Positions 1 to 5,371 of a stretch of 5,842 nucleotides of DNA are shown piece after piece. The DNA lies in assembly GCF_905372525.1 (NCBI RefSeq), contig NZ_CAJPPN010000070.1, positions 1 to 5,842 on the forward strand, given 5' to 3'. The notes under the pieces are model-generated. The model had not been told where the DNA came from, ran no database searches, and was given only the letters and a program-made list of their open reading frames with translations. The position numbers and the translations under genes are program-made. The number at the start of each line of letters is the position of its first letter. Positions within the stretch are counted from its first letter, which is position 1. Source of the stretch: an uncultured Porphyromonas sp. (GTDB lineage: Bacteria; Bacteroidota; Bacteroidia; Bacteroidales; Porphyromonadaceae).

Positions 1-128
1 CTCCCACCCAGCCCCTCTCACCCTGCCTCTCCCCTATTCTATCGGGGGGAGAGAGGTAGGGAGTGCTCCCGGAGAGCCTCCTCAGTACATACCCTATCCG
101 TCCCACGCACGAGGTAGGTACGGGTAGG
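1..128. other. Intergenic stretch with an imperfect hairpin
   Basis: No gene is visible here. The first 60 bases are strongly pyrimidine-rich on the plus strand. Bases 21-34 can pair with 44-61 around a short A/T-rich loop (an imperfect stem of CCCT-x-CCTCTC against GAGAGG-x-AGGG). There is no T-run on either side, so I do not call it a terminator. It could belong to whatever lies to the left of the window. Confidence 0.35.
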
Positions 129-171
129 AAAAAAGACAGAGGCCACACAGCTCAAGCTATGTGGCCTCTGT
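129..171 (-). terminator. Rho-independent terminator of the small membrane protein gene
   Basis: Bases 136-147 (ACAGAGGCCACA) pair perfectly with 160-171, a 12-bp stem. After one C/A mismatch an AGCT/AGCT extension closes the loop. On the minus strand the stem is followed by one C and then six T residues (complement of 129-134). It lies 23 bases after the stop codon of the minus-strand gene ending at 195, so stem, T-run and position all fit intrinsic termination of that gene. Confidence 0.9.
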
Positions 172-194
172 AGGCTTAGTTGCGTCTCGTGCTA

Positions 195-365
195 TTATGC
201 TTCGATCTTCTTGTTGAGGAAGATGTGTATCAGATAGCCCGCGATCACCAGGCAGAGCCCCGTGGCGAGGAAGATGTTCGCACTCTCTACCTGATCAGAT
301 AGATACGAGAAGACCTGGAGGAATGCTCCGATGAGCATCACGATGACGCCTAGATACTGCTTCAT
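195..365 (-). CDS. Small two-helix membrane protein, unknown function
   Basis: This reads as a 56-residue protein starting MKQYLGVIVM and ending NKKIEA. Two hydrophobic stretches (about residues 4-21 and 31-50) are separated by a short polar loop with D24 and E27. The C-terminus is basic (NKK), as expected for a hairpin-type inner-membrane protein. The frame stays open 21 codons upstream to 428, but that extension (rich in N, I, R and H, low complexity) looks untranslated; the internal ATG places the first helix directly at the N-terminus. A strong terminator sits just downstream, which supports a real transcription unit. I did not find a convincing promoter upstream. Short two-helix proteins of this type are common and uncharacterised in Bacteroidales; I recognise no function. 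It has no same-strand partner within the window. Confidence 0.72.
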   Translation of the reverse strand: MKQYLGVIVMLIGAFLQVFSYLSDQVESANIFLATGLCLVIAGYLIHIFLNKKIEA

Positions 366-687
366 AATGATATTGTGTACTATGTTTGTTATTATTCTCT
401 GCCTACAAAGAACGGAATAATTTGGCAAATAAGGAAATACCTTCTCCTACTCCACTTGCTAATCCCTATCAGCCAGCGAGGTAAAGCCTCCGCAGGGCGA
501 AGCCTCTCCACAAGGTCAGTACTCCTCACCTCGCTCCTAAGACTACATGCTAGCAAAAGCTAACGATAGAGCATACTCATCGGGTGCTGGGAGCGGCTTC
601 CTATCCTCTTACTTTTCGAATAAGGGCCTTAGGGGATTGGGTGCTACCGGTTATTCACCGATAAGCATATTCCTGACGCTGTCGCAT
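366..687. other. Gene-less stretch between membrane protein and tRNA terminator
   Basis: I see no believable gene. The sequence contains an 8-bp inverted repeat, AGCGAGGT (475-482) and ACCTCGCT (528-535), enclosing 45 bases that carry AAGCCTC twice. It also contains a perfect -7-like octamer TATGTTTG on the plus strand at 381-388, but no TTTG or TTG at the expected distance upstream. The open frames crossing this stretch have no domain-like composition. Confidence 0.4.
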
Positions 688-716
688 AAAAAAAGGGAGC
701 ACGTTGTGCTCCCTTT
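688..716 (-). terminator. Rho-independent terminator of the tRNA operon
   Basis: Bases 692-702 (AAAGGGAGCAC) pair perfectly with 706-716 around the loop GTT. On the minus strand the stem runs straight into a T-run (complement of 688-694). It lies two bases after the 3' end of tRNA-Gln, so it ends the Val-Gln transcript. On the plus strand the stem is followed only by a short mixed T stretch, so bidirectional action is unlikely. Confidence 0.9.
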
Positions 717-718
717 AG

Positions 719-789
719 TTGTCTCATAAGGACTCGAACCTTAACAAACAGGACCAGAATCTGTTGTGCTACCATTACACCATGAGACA
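719..789 (-). tRNA. tRNA-Gln (anticodon CTG)
   Basis: A full cloverleaf can be drawn by hand. The acceptor stem is TGTCTCA (5' end at 789) with TGAGACA (726-720) and discriminator A at 719. The D arm is GTGT/GCAC with loop AATGGTA, and the T arm is TAAGG-TTCGAGT-CCTTA. The anticodon loop TTCTGGT gives anticodon CTG at 757-755, which reads CAG (glutamine). The encoded 3' end lacks CCA, so the CCA must be added after transcription. One oddity is that the lowest anticodon-stem pair (31-39) is A with C rather than a Watson-Crick pair. The gene lies 8 bases downstream of tRNA-Val and is cotranscribed with it. The CTG anticodon usually accompanies a TTG isoacceptor elsewhere in the genome, which this window does not show. 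Confidence 0.93.
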
Positions 790-797
790 GTGTTTTG

Positions 798-872
798 TGA
801 ACCTTGGCGGACTCGAACCGCCGACCCCTACCCTGTCAAGGTAGTGCTCTAAACCAACTGAGCTAAAGATTC
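798..872 (-). tRNA. tRNA-Val (anticodon GAC)
   Basis: The cloverleaf is complete. The acceptor stem GAATCTT (5' end at 872) pairs with AAGGTTC (805-799) with one T-G wobble, and the discriminator is A at 798. The D arm carries GCTC/GAGC with a TTGGTTTA-type loop. The anticodon stem is CTACC/GGTAG with loop TTGACAG, giving anticodon GAC at 837-835, which reads GUC and GUU (valine). The T arm is GGCGG-TTCGAGT-CCGCC. No CCA is encoded. It is the first gene of a two-tRNA transcript and closely resembles the well-known bacterial tRNA-Val(GAC). A careless reading of the plus strand shows GTC and could suggest Asp; the correct strand gives GAC, hence Val. Confidence 0.95.
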
Positions 873-879
873 AGCACTG

Positions 880-910
880 CAAAGGTAGATAAAAGTTTTG
901 AACCTGCAAA
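880..910 (-). promoter_or_regulatory. Bacteroidetes-type promoter of the tRNA-Val/tRNA-Gln operon
   Basis: On the minus strand TTTG (complement of 910-907) is followed by exactly 19 bases and then TACCTTTG (complement of 887-880). This matches the Bacteroidetes primary sigma factor consensus (-33 TTTG, -7 TAnnTTTG) in both sequence and spacing. The -7 element ends 7 bases before the tRNA-Val 5' end, so transcription would begin at or close to the mature 5' end. Confidence 0.9.
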
Positions 911-1268
911 TATCTCTATGACTTTTCTCCTCTATTCCCCACTCCACATACTCCATACTAGAGTACGGCTCCCCAGCTCATCACACTCCGAGAGATCGAG
1001 GGTACACAATCCTCCCCCACCATATACCCACCTAATACTGCACACCTTAGACTGAGGGATCACTCCTCCTCATTCTCCTCATTCCACTCAAGGGCTGGGG
1101 AGAATAAACCCTTATTCTTCCGTCTTCTTGTACTCAGGAAAAAATTTTTCAGTTCCCCTCTGGGGGCTCAACTTCTGCCGTTCTAGCTTCCCCCCTCTCG
1201 TCACTTCTTCGCTCACTCTGGGCATGGGGGTATGGGGACGAAAAGGGGAGAGACTATACAATCCCCCC
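911..1268. other. Gene-less stretch upstream of the tRNA operon, with one hairpin
   Basis: I find no gene on either strand. Bases 1098-1107 (GGGAGAATAA) pair with 1112-1121 (TTATTCTTCC) around ACCC, a 10-bp stem with one G-T wobble. There is a short A/T palindrome-like tract near 1137-1151. Words such as ACTAGAG and ACAATCC(T)CCCCAC recur at about 957 and 1002 and again at 1258-1275, which suggests degenerate repeats rather than coding sequence. Confidence 0.4.
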
Positions 1269-1441
1269 ACTAGAGGGCAGGGCCGACGCATGATCTCGAT
1301 CGTACACTCCGGCCTTTGGATCTTCGGGAGGATTATTTCATATTCCAGGGAGCCTTAGCCCATCACTAAAGATCCTAGGCATTATCCCCAAGAAACAGAC
1401 ATACAAGCGAGCTCTACAGAGGATATACTTAGAGCGAGGTA

Positions 1442-1507
1442 GTGTACACGCGTGTATACTGTTGTGTACACGTGGGTATACAGTTGTGTACACACGTGTA
1501 TACTCAT
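1442..1507. repeat. Three tandem copies of a 22-bp near-palindromic unit
   Basis: The units begin at 1442, 1464 and 1486. Each starts GTGTACAC and carries a GTATAC at positions 13-18 of the unit; copies 1 and 2 end in GTT and copy 3 ends in CAT, next to a hairpin. Copies differ at only a few internal positions and the last bases. GTGTACAC and GTATAC are each perfect palindromes, so the array is rich in alternating purine-pyrimidine steps. The period is not a multiple of three and no spacers separate the units, so it is neither a coding repeat nor a CRISPR. It is best read as a minisatellite inside the MITE-like insertion; an array of operator sites is an alternative. Confidence 0.85.
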
Positions 1508-1527
1508 CCCTCCTAGGTAGGAGGGAT
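1506..1527. repeat. Perfect 10-bp inverted repeat next to the tandem array
   Basis: ATCCCTCCTA (1506-1515) and TAGGAGGGAT (1518-1527) pair perfectly around GG. The sterically allowed hairpin would open the innermost pair or two. It overlaps the end of the third 22-bp unit by two bases and has no T-run on either strand, so it looks like part of the insertion's structure rather than a terminator. Confidence 0.7.
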
Positions 1528-1638
1528 ACGCTGGGCATATCTAGACTAGGACGTAGATACTTCTATCTTCGGCGTGTACTCCTTCACGACCTTTCCCTTG
1601 CATTATAGTGATTTCATGCGTCAGCCCTGCACTAGAGG

Positions 1639-1854
1639 GAAGGGATATAGAGGCAATCCTCCTCGGGACGTATCAGACGCTACAGAGGTACAGCAGAACT
1701 CCGGAATGGAGGGGAGCCGTACGTCTCGTCCTCCCCTTCACAAGGGCTTCGATAGGGATGACACGACGGCCATACACAGATACCCCCATGTATCTCGGAG
1801 GAGGATACATGGGGGTATTCCTAGGAGCACCCAGGCTCTGGAAGAGAAGGGGGG
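1639..1854. other. lpdA downstream region with two hairpins
   Basis: This is the 3' side of lpdA (minus strand) up to the edge of the putative insertion. It contains a 15-bp perfect hairpin at 1780-1818 and a 10-bp one at 1707-1740 (TGGAGGGGAG with CTCCCCTTCA, one G-T wobble, 14-base loop). Open plus-strand frames crossing it (from 1574 and 1608) are produced by the GC-rich hairpins and run into the antisense of lpdA; I do not believe they are genes. Confidence 0.5.
1780..1818 (-). terminator. Strong hairpin after lpdA, possible terminator without a T-run
   Basis: ATACCCCCATGTATC (1780-1794) and its exact complement (1804-1818) form a perfect 15-bp stem with a 9-base loop, 36 bases past the lpdA stop codon. 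Its position suggests an end-of-operon structure. Unlike the other two terminators in the window it is not followed by T residues on the minus strand (the next bases read TGTGTATGG). It may act as a 3' mRNA stabiliser, a rho-assisted terminator or simply a repeat. Confidence 0.5.
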
Positions 1855-3204
1855 CTAATGTAGAGCAGCTAGGCGAAGGATCTCACAGACCGTGGGATGG
1901 GGGAAGACGACCCTAGCGAGATCAGAGAGCTTCAGTCCACACTGTACGGCCATGATCGCAGGCACGAGGATCTCAGAGGATCCATTGCCGATGAGGTGTG
2001 CCCCGAGGACGACACCCTGTTCGTCGGTGAGGAGCTTGCAGATACCATTACCCTGCTCGTTCTCGATGACGAAGCGTCCCGAGAGAGTCATCGGTACACG
2101 ATGTACCTCATAGGGACGTCCCTCAGCACGGAGCTCCTGCTCGGTGTAGCCGACGGAGGCGATCTCAGGATTGGCGTAGACGATCCCAGGAATAGCCCGG
2201 TAGCACATCTCTTCGCTCCCTCCGAGGATATGATCGACTGCGATCACCCCCTCACGAGCTGCCGTATGGGCTAGCATGGAGACCCCATTGATATCCCCGA
2301 TCGCATAGATCCCAGGGGCAGAGGTCTGCATGTGCACATCGACGCGTACTGCACCACGCTGGAGCTCGACTCCGACCGTCTCTATCCCTAGCCCCTCGGT
2401 GACAGCACGACGGCCGACACTGACTAGGAGCTTCTCGAAGGGGATCTCGATCGTCTCACCTGCGTGCTCTGCTACGACGACTCCCTCACGTACAGCAGTG
2501 ACCTTGGTCTCTAGGTGGAACTTCACACCTCTCTTCTCAAAGGCCTTCTGTAGCTCTGTAGAGACCTCTTCATCCATAGGCCCAAGGATCTTGGGGAGCA
2601 TCTCGATGACCGTGACCTCTACCCCGAGTGTAGAGAAGAAGGAGACGAACTCCATCCCTATGACTCCCCCGCCGAGGACGGCGAGCGAACTCGGTAGAGT
2701 GTCTATCTCTAGGGCTTCCTTTGCCGTCCAGTAGGGCACCTCACTGAGGCCTGGGATAGGGGGAACGAAGGCTCGAGAGCCTGTGGCAAGGATCACGTGG
2801 GGAGCCTCGTAGCTAGCCTCTCCGGCCTGGATTTGATAGGTACCATCCTGATGTCCCGTGAGACGGGCTTCCTCGGTAACGATCTCTACCCCTAGGTTCT
2901 GGAGGTTCATACGGATGCCAGCAGAGAGCTTCTTCAGGATCTTGCCCTTGCGAGCCATTACCTTAGAGAGCTCCAGCTCAGCCTCTGGGATGGAGAGACC
3001 GTATTTGCGCCCTTCGCGAGCCTCAGCCAGCAGATGTGCGGAGTGGAGGAGCGTCTTGGTGGGGATACACCCTTCGTTGAGGCAAACCCCACCGAGCTTA
3101 TTCTTCTCGAAAATGACGACCCGAAGGCCATGTGCGGCAGCGTGCTCTGCTGCATCCGTACCACCAGGGCCAGCCCCAATGATCGCTAGGTCAAATTTCA
3201 TCAT
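1855..3204 (-). CDS. lpdA: Dihydrolipoyl dehydrogenase (E3 / glycine cleavage L-protein)
   Basis: This flavoenzyme reoxidises dihydrolipoyl groups on GcvH or E2 lipoyl domains, passing electrons through a redox disulfide and FAD to NAD+. The 449 residues show, in order: FAD-binding GAGPGG (10-15); the redox pair in CLNEGC (C41 and C46), followed by PTK; ATGSR (140-144); the NAD-binding loop GGGVIG (178-183), with acidic E201 favouring NAD+ over NADP+; the second FAD motif AIGD (301-304); YANPEIASVGYTEQE (343-357); and the C-terminal catalytic dyad in HPTVCE (H436 and E441). Every catalytic residue is present. The protein ends 8 residues after the dyad, so it is slightly short for the family (usually 450-475). 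Starts at 3204 or 3201 (MM) cannot be separated. It lies 35 bases after fhs on the same strand with no promoter-like element between, so cotranscription is likely. The substrate complex is not shown by the sequence; pairing with fhs favours glycine cleavage. Confidence 0.95.
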   Translation of the reverse strand: MMKFDLAIIGAGPGGTDAAEHAAAHGLRVVIFEKNKLGGVCLNEGCIPTKTLLHSAHLLAEAREGRKYGLSIPEAELELSKVMARKGKILKKLSAGIRMNLQNLGVEIVTEEARLTGHQDGTYQIQAGEASYEAPHVILATGSRAFVPPIPGLSEVPYWTAKEALEIDTLPSSLAVLGGGVIGMEFVSFFSTLGVEVTVIEMLPKILGPMDEEVSTELQKAFEKRGVKFHLETKVTAVREGVVVAEHAGETIEIPFEKLLVSVGRRAVTEGLGIETVGVELQRGAVRVDVHMQTSAPGIYAIGDINGVSMLAHTAAREGVIAVDHILGGSEEMCYRAIPGIVYANPEIASVGYTEQELRAEGRPYEVHRVPMTLSGRFVIENEQGNGICKLLTDEQGVVLGAHLIGNGSSEILVPAIMAVQCGLKLSDLARVVFPHPTVCEILRLAALH

Positions 3205-3238
3205 TGCAGTATGTAGTTAGGTATAATGAAGAGGGAGA

Positions 3239-3248
3239 CTTAGCTAAG
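3239..3248. repeat. 10-bp palindrome over the fhs stop codon
   Basis: CTTAGCTAAG is a perfect palindrome that includes the fhs stop codon (TAA on the minus strand). It is too short, and lacks a loop, to be a terminator, and nothing else marks it as a site. It is recorded because it sits at the fhs-lpdA junction. Confidence 0.4.
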
Positions 3249-4907
3249 CCCCTCGATAAAGCCATCTACGTAGTCTATGCGCAGAGCCTGTGGGCTACGA
3301 GGTAGACCCGGCATACGAAGGAGCGCACCGAGGACGAGGACGATCATCTCCGCCCCCGTATTGATCACGATGTCACGTACCTCGAGGTCAAAGTCCCGAG
3401 GACTACCATAAGCCTTGGGGTCTTCGCTGAAGGAATACTGGGTCTTGGCCACACAGATCGGGAAGCGCTCCCATCCATATTTCTTGATGCGCTCTAGCTG
3501 GCTCTTAGCCTTGGATGAGAAGGTGATGCTACGAGCTCCATAGATGCGCTGTGAGACCAGGCGAGCCTTCTCCTCGATCGAGGCCTCTAGGGGATAGGTA
3601 TAGGATAGGGGCTTGGAGGGCTCACGCTCGATGGTATCGATGACGAGTTGAGCCAGTTCTCGAGCACCCTCGCCCCCTTGGGCAAAGGCAGAATTGACAG
3701 CAAAGCCTACCCCAAGGGAGGCACAGTGCTGGCGCACTAGCTCGATCTCCTCGTCGGTGTCGGTGGCAAAGCGATTGAAGGCTACGACGACCGTCTGCCC
3801 AAAGCTCCGGATATTCTCAATGTGTCGGTCTAGGTTGGCAAGTCCGTGGCGTACGCCCTCGATGTTGGGACTCTTAAGGTCTTGCTCGTCTACGCCACCA
3901 TGCATCTTTAGGCCACCGAGGGTAGCGACAAGTACCGTGAGAGCCGGAGAGAGTCCTGCGGTACGGCACTTGATGTTGTAGAACTTCTCTGCACCTAGAT
4001 CGGCACCGAAGCCCGCCTCGGTAATGGTGTACTCAGAGTGTGCCATCGCCATACGTGTAGCGAGGATCGAGTTACACCCATGTGCGATATTAGCGAAAGG
4101 CCCCCCGTGGATAAAGGCTGGTGTATGCTCAGTGGTCTGTGCTAGGTTGGGCTTCAGAGCATCGAGCAGGAGGACTGTGATCGCACCTGCTACACCTAGG
4201 TCCTTCACGGTAAAGGGTTCACCCGACTTCTTATAGCCAAGGAGGATATTCTCTATCCTTCGCCTTAGATCCTCCAATGAGGTGGAGAGACAGAGGATCG
4301 CCATAATCTCTGAGGCAGGGGTAATGTCGAAGCCCGACTCCGCTGGCACACCATTGAGCGAGCCACCTAGCCCAGTGACGATCTGGCGCAGAGCACGATC
4401 ATTGACGTCTAGGACACGCTTCCAAAGGACTTCGCTGAGTCCCTCCGTAGCATTGTTCCTATTCTGATAGATGTAGTTGTCGAGTAGCGCAGTGATCATA
4501 TTGTGTGCAGAGGTGATCGCATGGAAGTCCCCAGTGAAGTGGAGATTGATCTTCTCCATAGGAAGGACTTGGGCATAGCCTCCGCCCGCAGCACCACCCT
4601 TGAGGCCGAAGCAGGGGCCAAGGGAAGGCTCGCGAAGGGCTACCACAGCCTTCTTGCCTAGTCGTGACATCCCGAGGGCTAGGCCTATCGAGACCGTTGT
4701 CTTGCCGATCCCCGCCTTCGTCGCGGTGATAGCGGTGACGAGGATAAGTTTCCCTTTGTAGGGGGCGGGGGGGATCTGCGAGAGATCTACTTTGGCGATA
4801 TACTTCCCATGATACTCAAGGCTATCCTGGGGGATTGCCACCTGGGCTGCGATCTCACCGATGGGTCTGAGGGGGATCGAGCGAGCGATTTCGATGTCCG
4901 TTTTCAT
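3240..4907 (-). CDS. fhs: Formate-tetrahydrofolate ligase
   Basis: The cytoplasmic enzyme makes 10-formyl-THF from formate, THF and ATP, reversibly, and feeds purine and one-carbon metabolism. The 555 residues match the family's usual length. Visible motifs: the P-loop-like AGIGKTT (65-71); signature GLKGGAAGGGY (101-111); NLHFTGDFHAITSAHN (121-136); HGGPFANIAHGCNS (267-280); EAGFGADLGAEKF (297-309); VATLGGLKMHGG (327-338); and AKTQYSFSEDP (487-497) near the C-terminus. Two deviations from the classical clostridial motifs stand out: isoleucine in place of the usual glutamate in the P-loop (I67), and glycine in place of arginine at G331. I believe both are a Bacteroidales trait rather than damage. 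I chose the ATG at 4907 over an in-frame ATG at 4952, because MKTDIEIARSIPLRPIGEIA is the typical N-terminus and a -7 promoter element lies inside the would-be extension. It is the first gene of a likely operon with lpdA. Confidence 0.96.
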   Translation of the reverse strand: MKTDIEIARSIPLRPIGEIAAQVAIPQDSLEYHGKYIAKVDLSQIPPAPYKGKLILVTAITATKAGIGKTTVSIGLALGMSRLGKKAVVALREPSLGPCFGLKGGAAGGGYAQVLPMEKINLHFTGDFHAITSAHNMITALLDNYIYQNRNNATEGLSEVLWKRVLDVNDRALRQIVTGLGGSLNGVPAESGFDITPASEIMAILCLSTSLEDLRRRIENILLGYKKSGEPFTVKDLGVAGAITVLLLDALKPNLAQTTEHTPAFIHGGPFANIAHGCNSILATRMAMAHSEYTITEAGFGADLGAEKFYNIKCRTAGLSPALTVLVATLGGLKMHGGVDEQDLKSPNIEGVRHGLANLDRHIENIRSFGQTVVVAFNRFATDTDEEIELVRQHCASLGVGFAVNSAFAQGGEGARELAQLVIDTIEREPSKPLSYTYPLEASIEEKARLVSQRIYGARSITFSSKAKSQLERIKKYGWERFPICVAKTQYSFSEDPKAYGSPRDFDLEVRDIVINTGAEMIVLVLGALLRMPGLPRSPQALRIDYVDGFIEGLS

Positions 4908-4941
4908 TACCTGAGGAGCTGTTATTGAGTAAAACCTGCAC

Positions 4942-4949
4942 CAAATATA
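4942..4949 (-). promoter_or_regulatory. Probable -7 element of the fhs-lpdA promoter
   Basis: On the minus strand TATATTTG matches TAnnTTTG perfectly and lies 34 bases upstream of the fhs ATG, giving an expected leader of roughly 25-30 bases. The expected TTTG or TTG about 19 bases further upstream is not present, so either an activator helps or the -33 contact is weak. No other TAnnTTTG octamer occurs close to the start. Confidence 0.6.
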
Positions 4950-5256
4950 CAAATAAAGATGGGGTATTCCCTCCGCCCATCAGGGACAGTGGGAGGAGGA
5001 AGTCAAGACGTACGGGGAAGGAGCGACCGAGGAGGAGGTCGAAGGAGGTAGGGTCTCGGTGCCGATCAAGGGATAAAGCCCAAGTGATTTTTGGGGATCA
5101 GGGAGAGAAAAGGGGCAAAAACAGCGAAATATGCCCCTCTGAGTAAAGTGAAAGTAGATTAAAAGGGCAAGAAAACGTATTGACAAAATGACGAGAAATG
5201 GACGCTTGTGAGTGGCCTAAGATTTCATCGGGATAAAAATAGATTAAACTTTTGGC
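4950..5256. other. Gene-less stretch upstream of fhs
   Basis: No gene is convincing. Bases 4980-5070 are purine-rich on the plus strand (repeated GGAGG and GAGG words, including CGACC-gaggagga-GGTCG near 5033). A small hairpin pairs AGGGGCA (5111-5117) with TGCCCCT (5132-5138) around 14 bases. Bases 5150-5256 are markedly more A/T-rich than the rest of the window, as expected close to promoters. Confidence 0.4.
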
Positions 5257-5286
5257 ATCTTGGTGTATTTACTTGCATATCAAGAT
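5257..5286. repeat. 6-bp inverted repeat around the -33 site
   Basis: ATCTTG (5257-5262) and CAAGAT (5281-5286) are inverted copies separated by 18 bases, spanning the TTG (5273-5275) of the promoter-like site. The layout would suit a dimeric regulator's operator, but six-base arms are short and could be chance. Confidence 0.25.
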
Positions 5287-5303
5287 TATTCGTTGCACCT
5301 TTG
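5273..5303 (+). promoter_or_regulatory. Promoter-like site facing a gene-less region
   Basis: TTG (5273-5275) is followed by 20 bases and then CACCTTTG (5296-5303), one base away from TAnnTTTG (C for the first T). Spacing and composition resemble the tRNA promoter at 880-910, and the surrounding DNA is A/T-rich. Transcription would start near 5310 and run right into the structured stretch at 5310-5423. Confidence 0.5.
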
Positions 5304-5360
5304 TAGTACCAATTCGAAGCAATCTTTTTCGTAACCGAGAATTGCAAAGGTCGAAAGACC
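5297..5360 (+). other. Inverted repeat and GAAA-capped hairpin at the start of a possible transcript
   Basis: ACCTTTG (5297-5303) and CAATTC (5310-5315) are complementary to the adjacent GAATTG (5339-5344) and CAAAGGT (5345-5351), 13 pairs with TAGTAC bulged out. Bases 5349-5352 (GGTC) alternatively pair with 5357-5360 (GACC) around a GAAA tetraloop. The two pairings share GGT and so exclude each other partly, as in a switch; this is an inference from complementarity alone. Confidence 0.35.
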
Positions 5361-5371
5361 GAATACCTAAA

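Larger units (their letters stand above)
1269..1638. mobile_element. Putative MITE-type insertion with target-site duplication
   Basis: Seen directly: GCAGGGCCGACGCATGA at 1277-1293 and its inverted partner at 1614-1630 match at 16 of 17 bases. The direct repeat ACTAGAGG touches the outer end of each, at 1269-1276 and 1631-1638 (a ninth base, G, also matches if the boundary is shifted by one). Inverted ends abutting an 8-bp direct repeat are the classic footprint of transposition with target duplication. The enclosed 354 bp encode no believable transposase, so it would be a non-autonomous MITE-like element moved in trans. Inside are a 22-bp tandem repeat (1442-1507) and a 10-bp hairpin (1506-1527). 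Porphyromonas gingivalis is known to carry MITEs, including the BrickBuilt type with a tandem-repeat core; the resemblance is in architecture only. I cannot name the parental insertion sequence family. Confidence 0.62.

Noticed and set aside
366..428. 21-residue N-terminal extension of the small membrane protein
   Set aside because: It has no hydrophobic or signal-like character, and the internal ATG puts the first membrane helix right at the start.
1442..1507. CRISPR array
   Set aside because: The units are contiguous, with no spacers, and no cas genes are present.
1338..1538. 66-codon minus-strand frame across the 22-bp repeats
   Set aside because: The period of 22 shifts the reading frame in each unit and the peptide (YTRVYTTVYPRVHN) is just translated repeat; no family resemblance.
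1574..1916. Two overlapping plus-strand frames of 94 and 102 codons
   Set aside because: They are Arg/Gly/Pro-rich, overlap each other, cross the hairpins and the insertion's right end, and one runs into antisense lpdA.
2330..2734. 134-codon frame antisense to lpdA
   Set aside because: Ser/Thr/Arg-rich shadow of the lpdA codons in a GC-rich gene.
4908..4952. 15-residue N-terminal extension of Fhs from the ATG at 4952
   Set aside because: The extension is not family-like, overlaps the TATATTTG promoter element, and the ATG at 4907 gives the standard 555-residue length.
4980..5186. 68-codon minus-strand frame upstream of fhs
   Set aside because: It has a hydrophobic start but a Ser/Pro-rich remainder from the complement of the purine-rich tract; no promoter-like octamer in front and no recognisable family.
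4908..5256. THF riboswitch or other known leader upstream of fhs
   Set aside because: The predicted leader is only about 25-30 bases, too short for such an aptamer, and none of the expected conserved blocks is visible.
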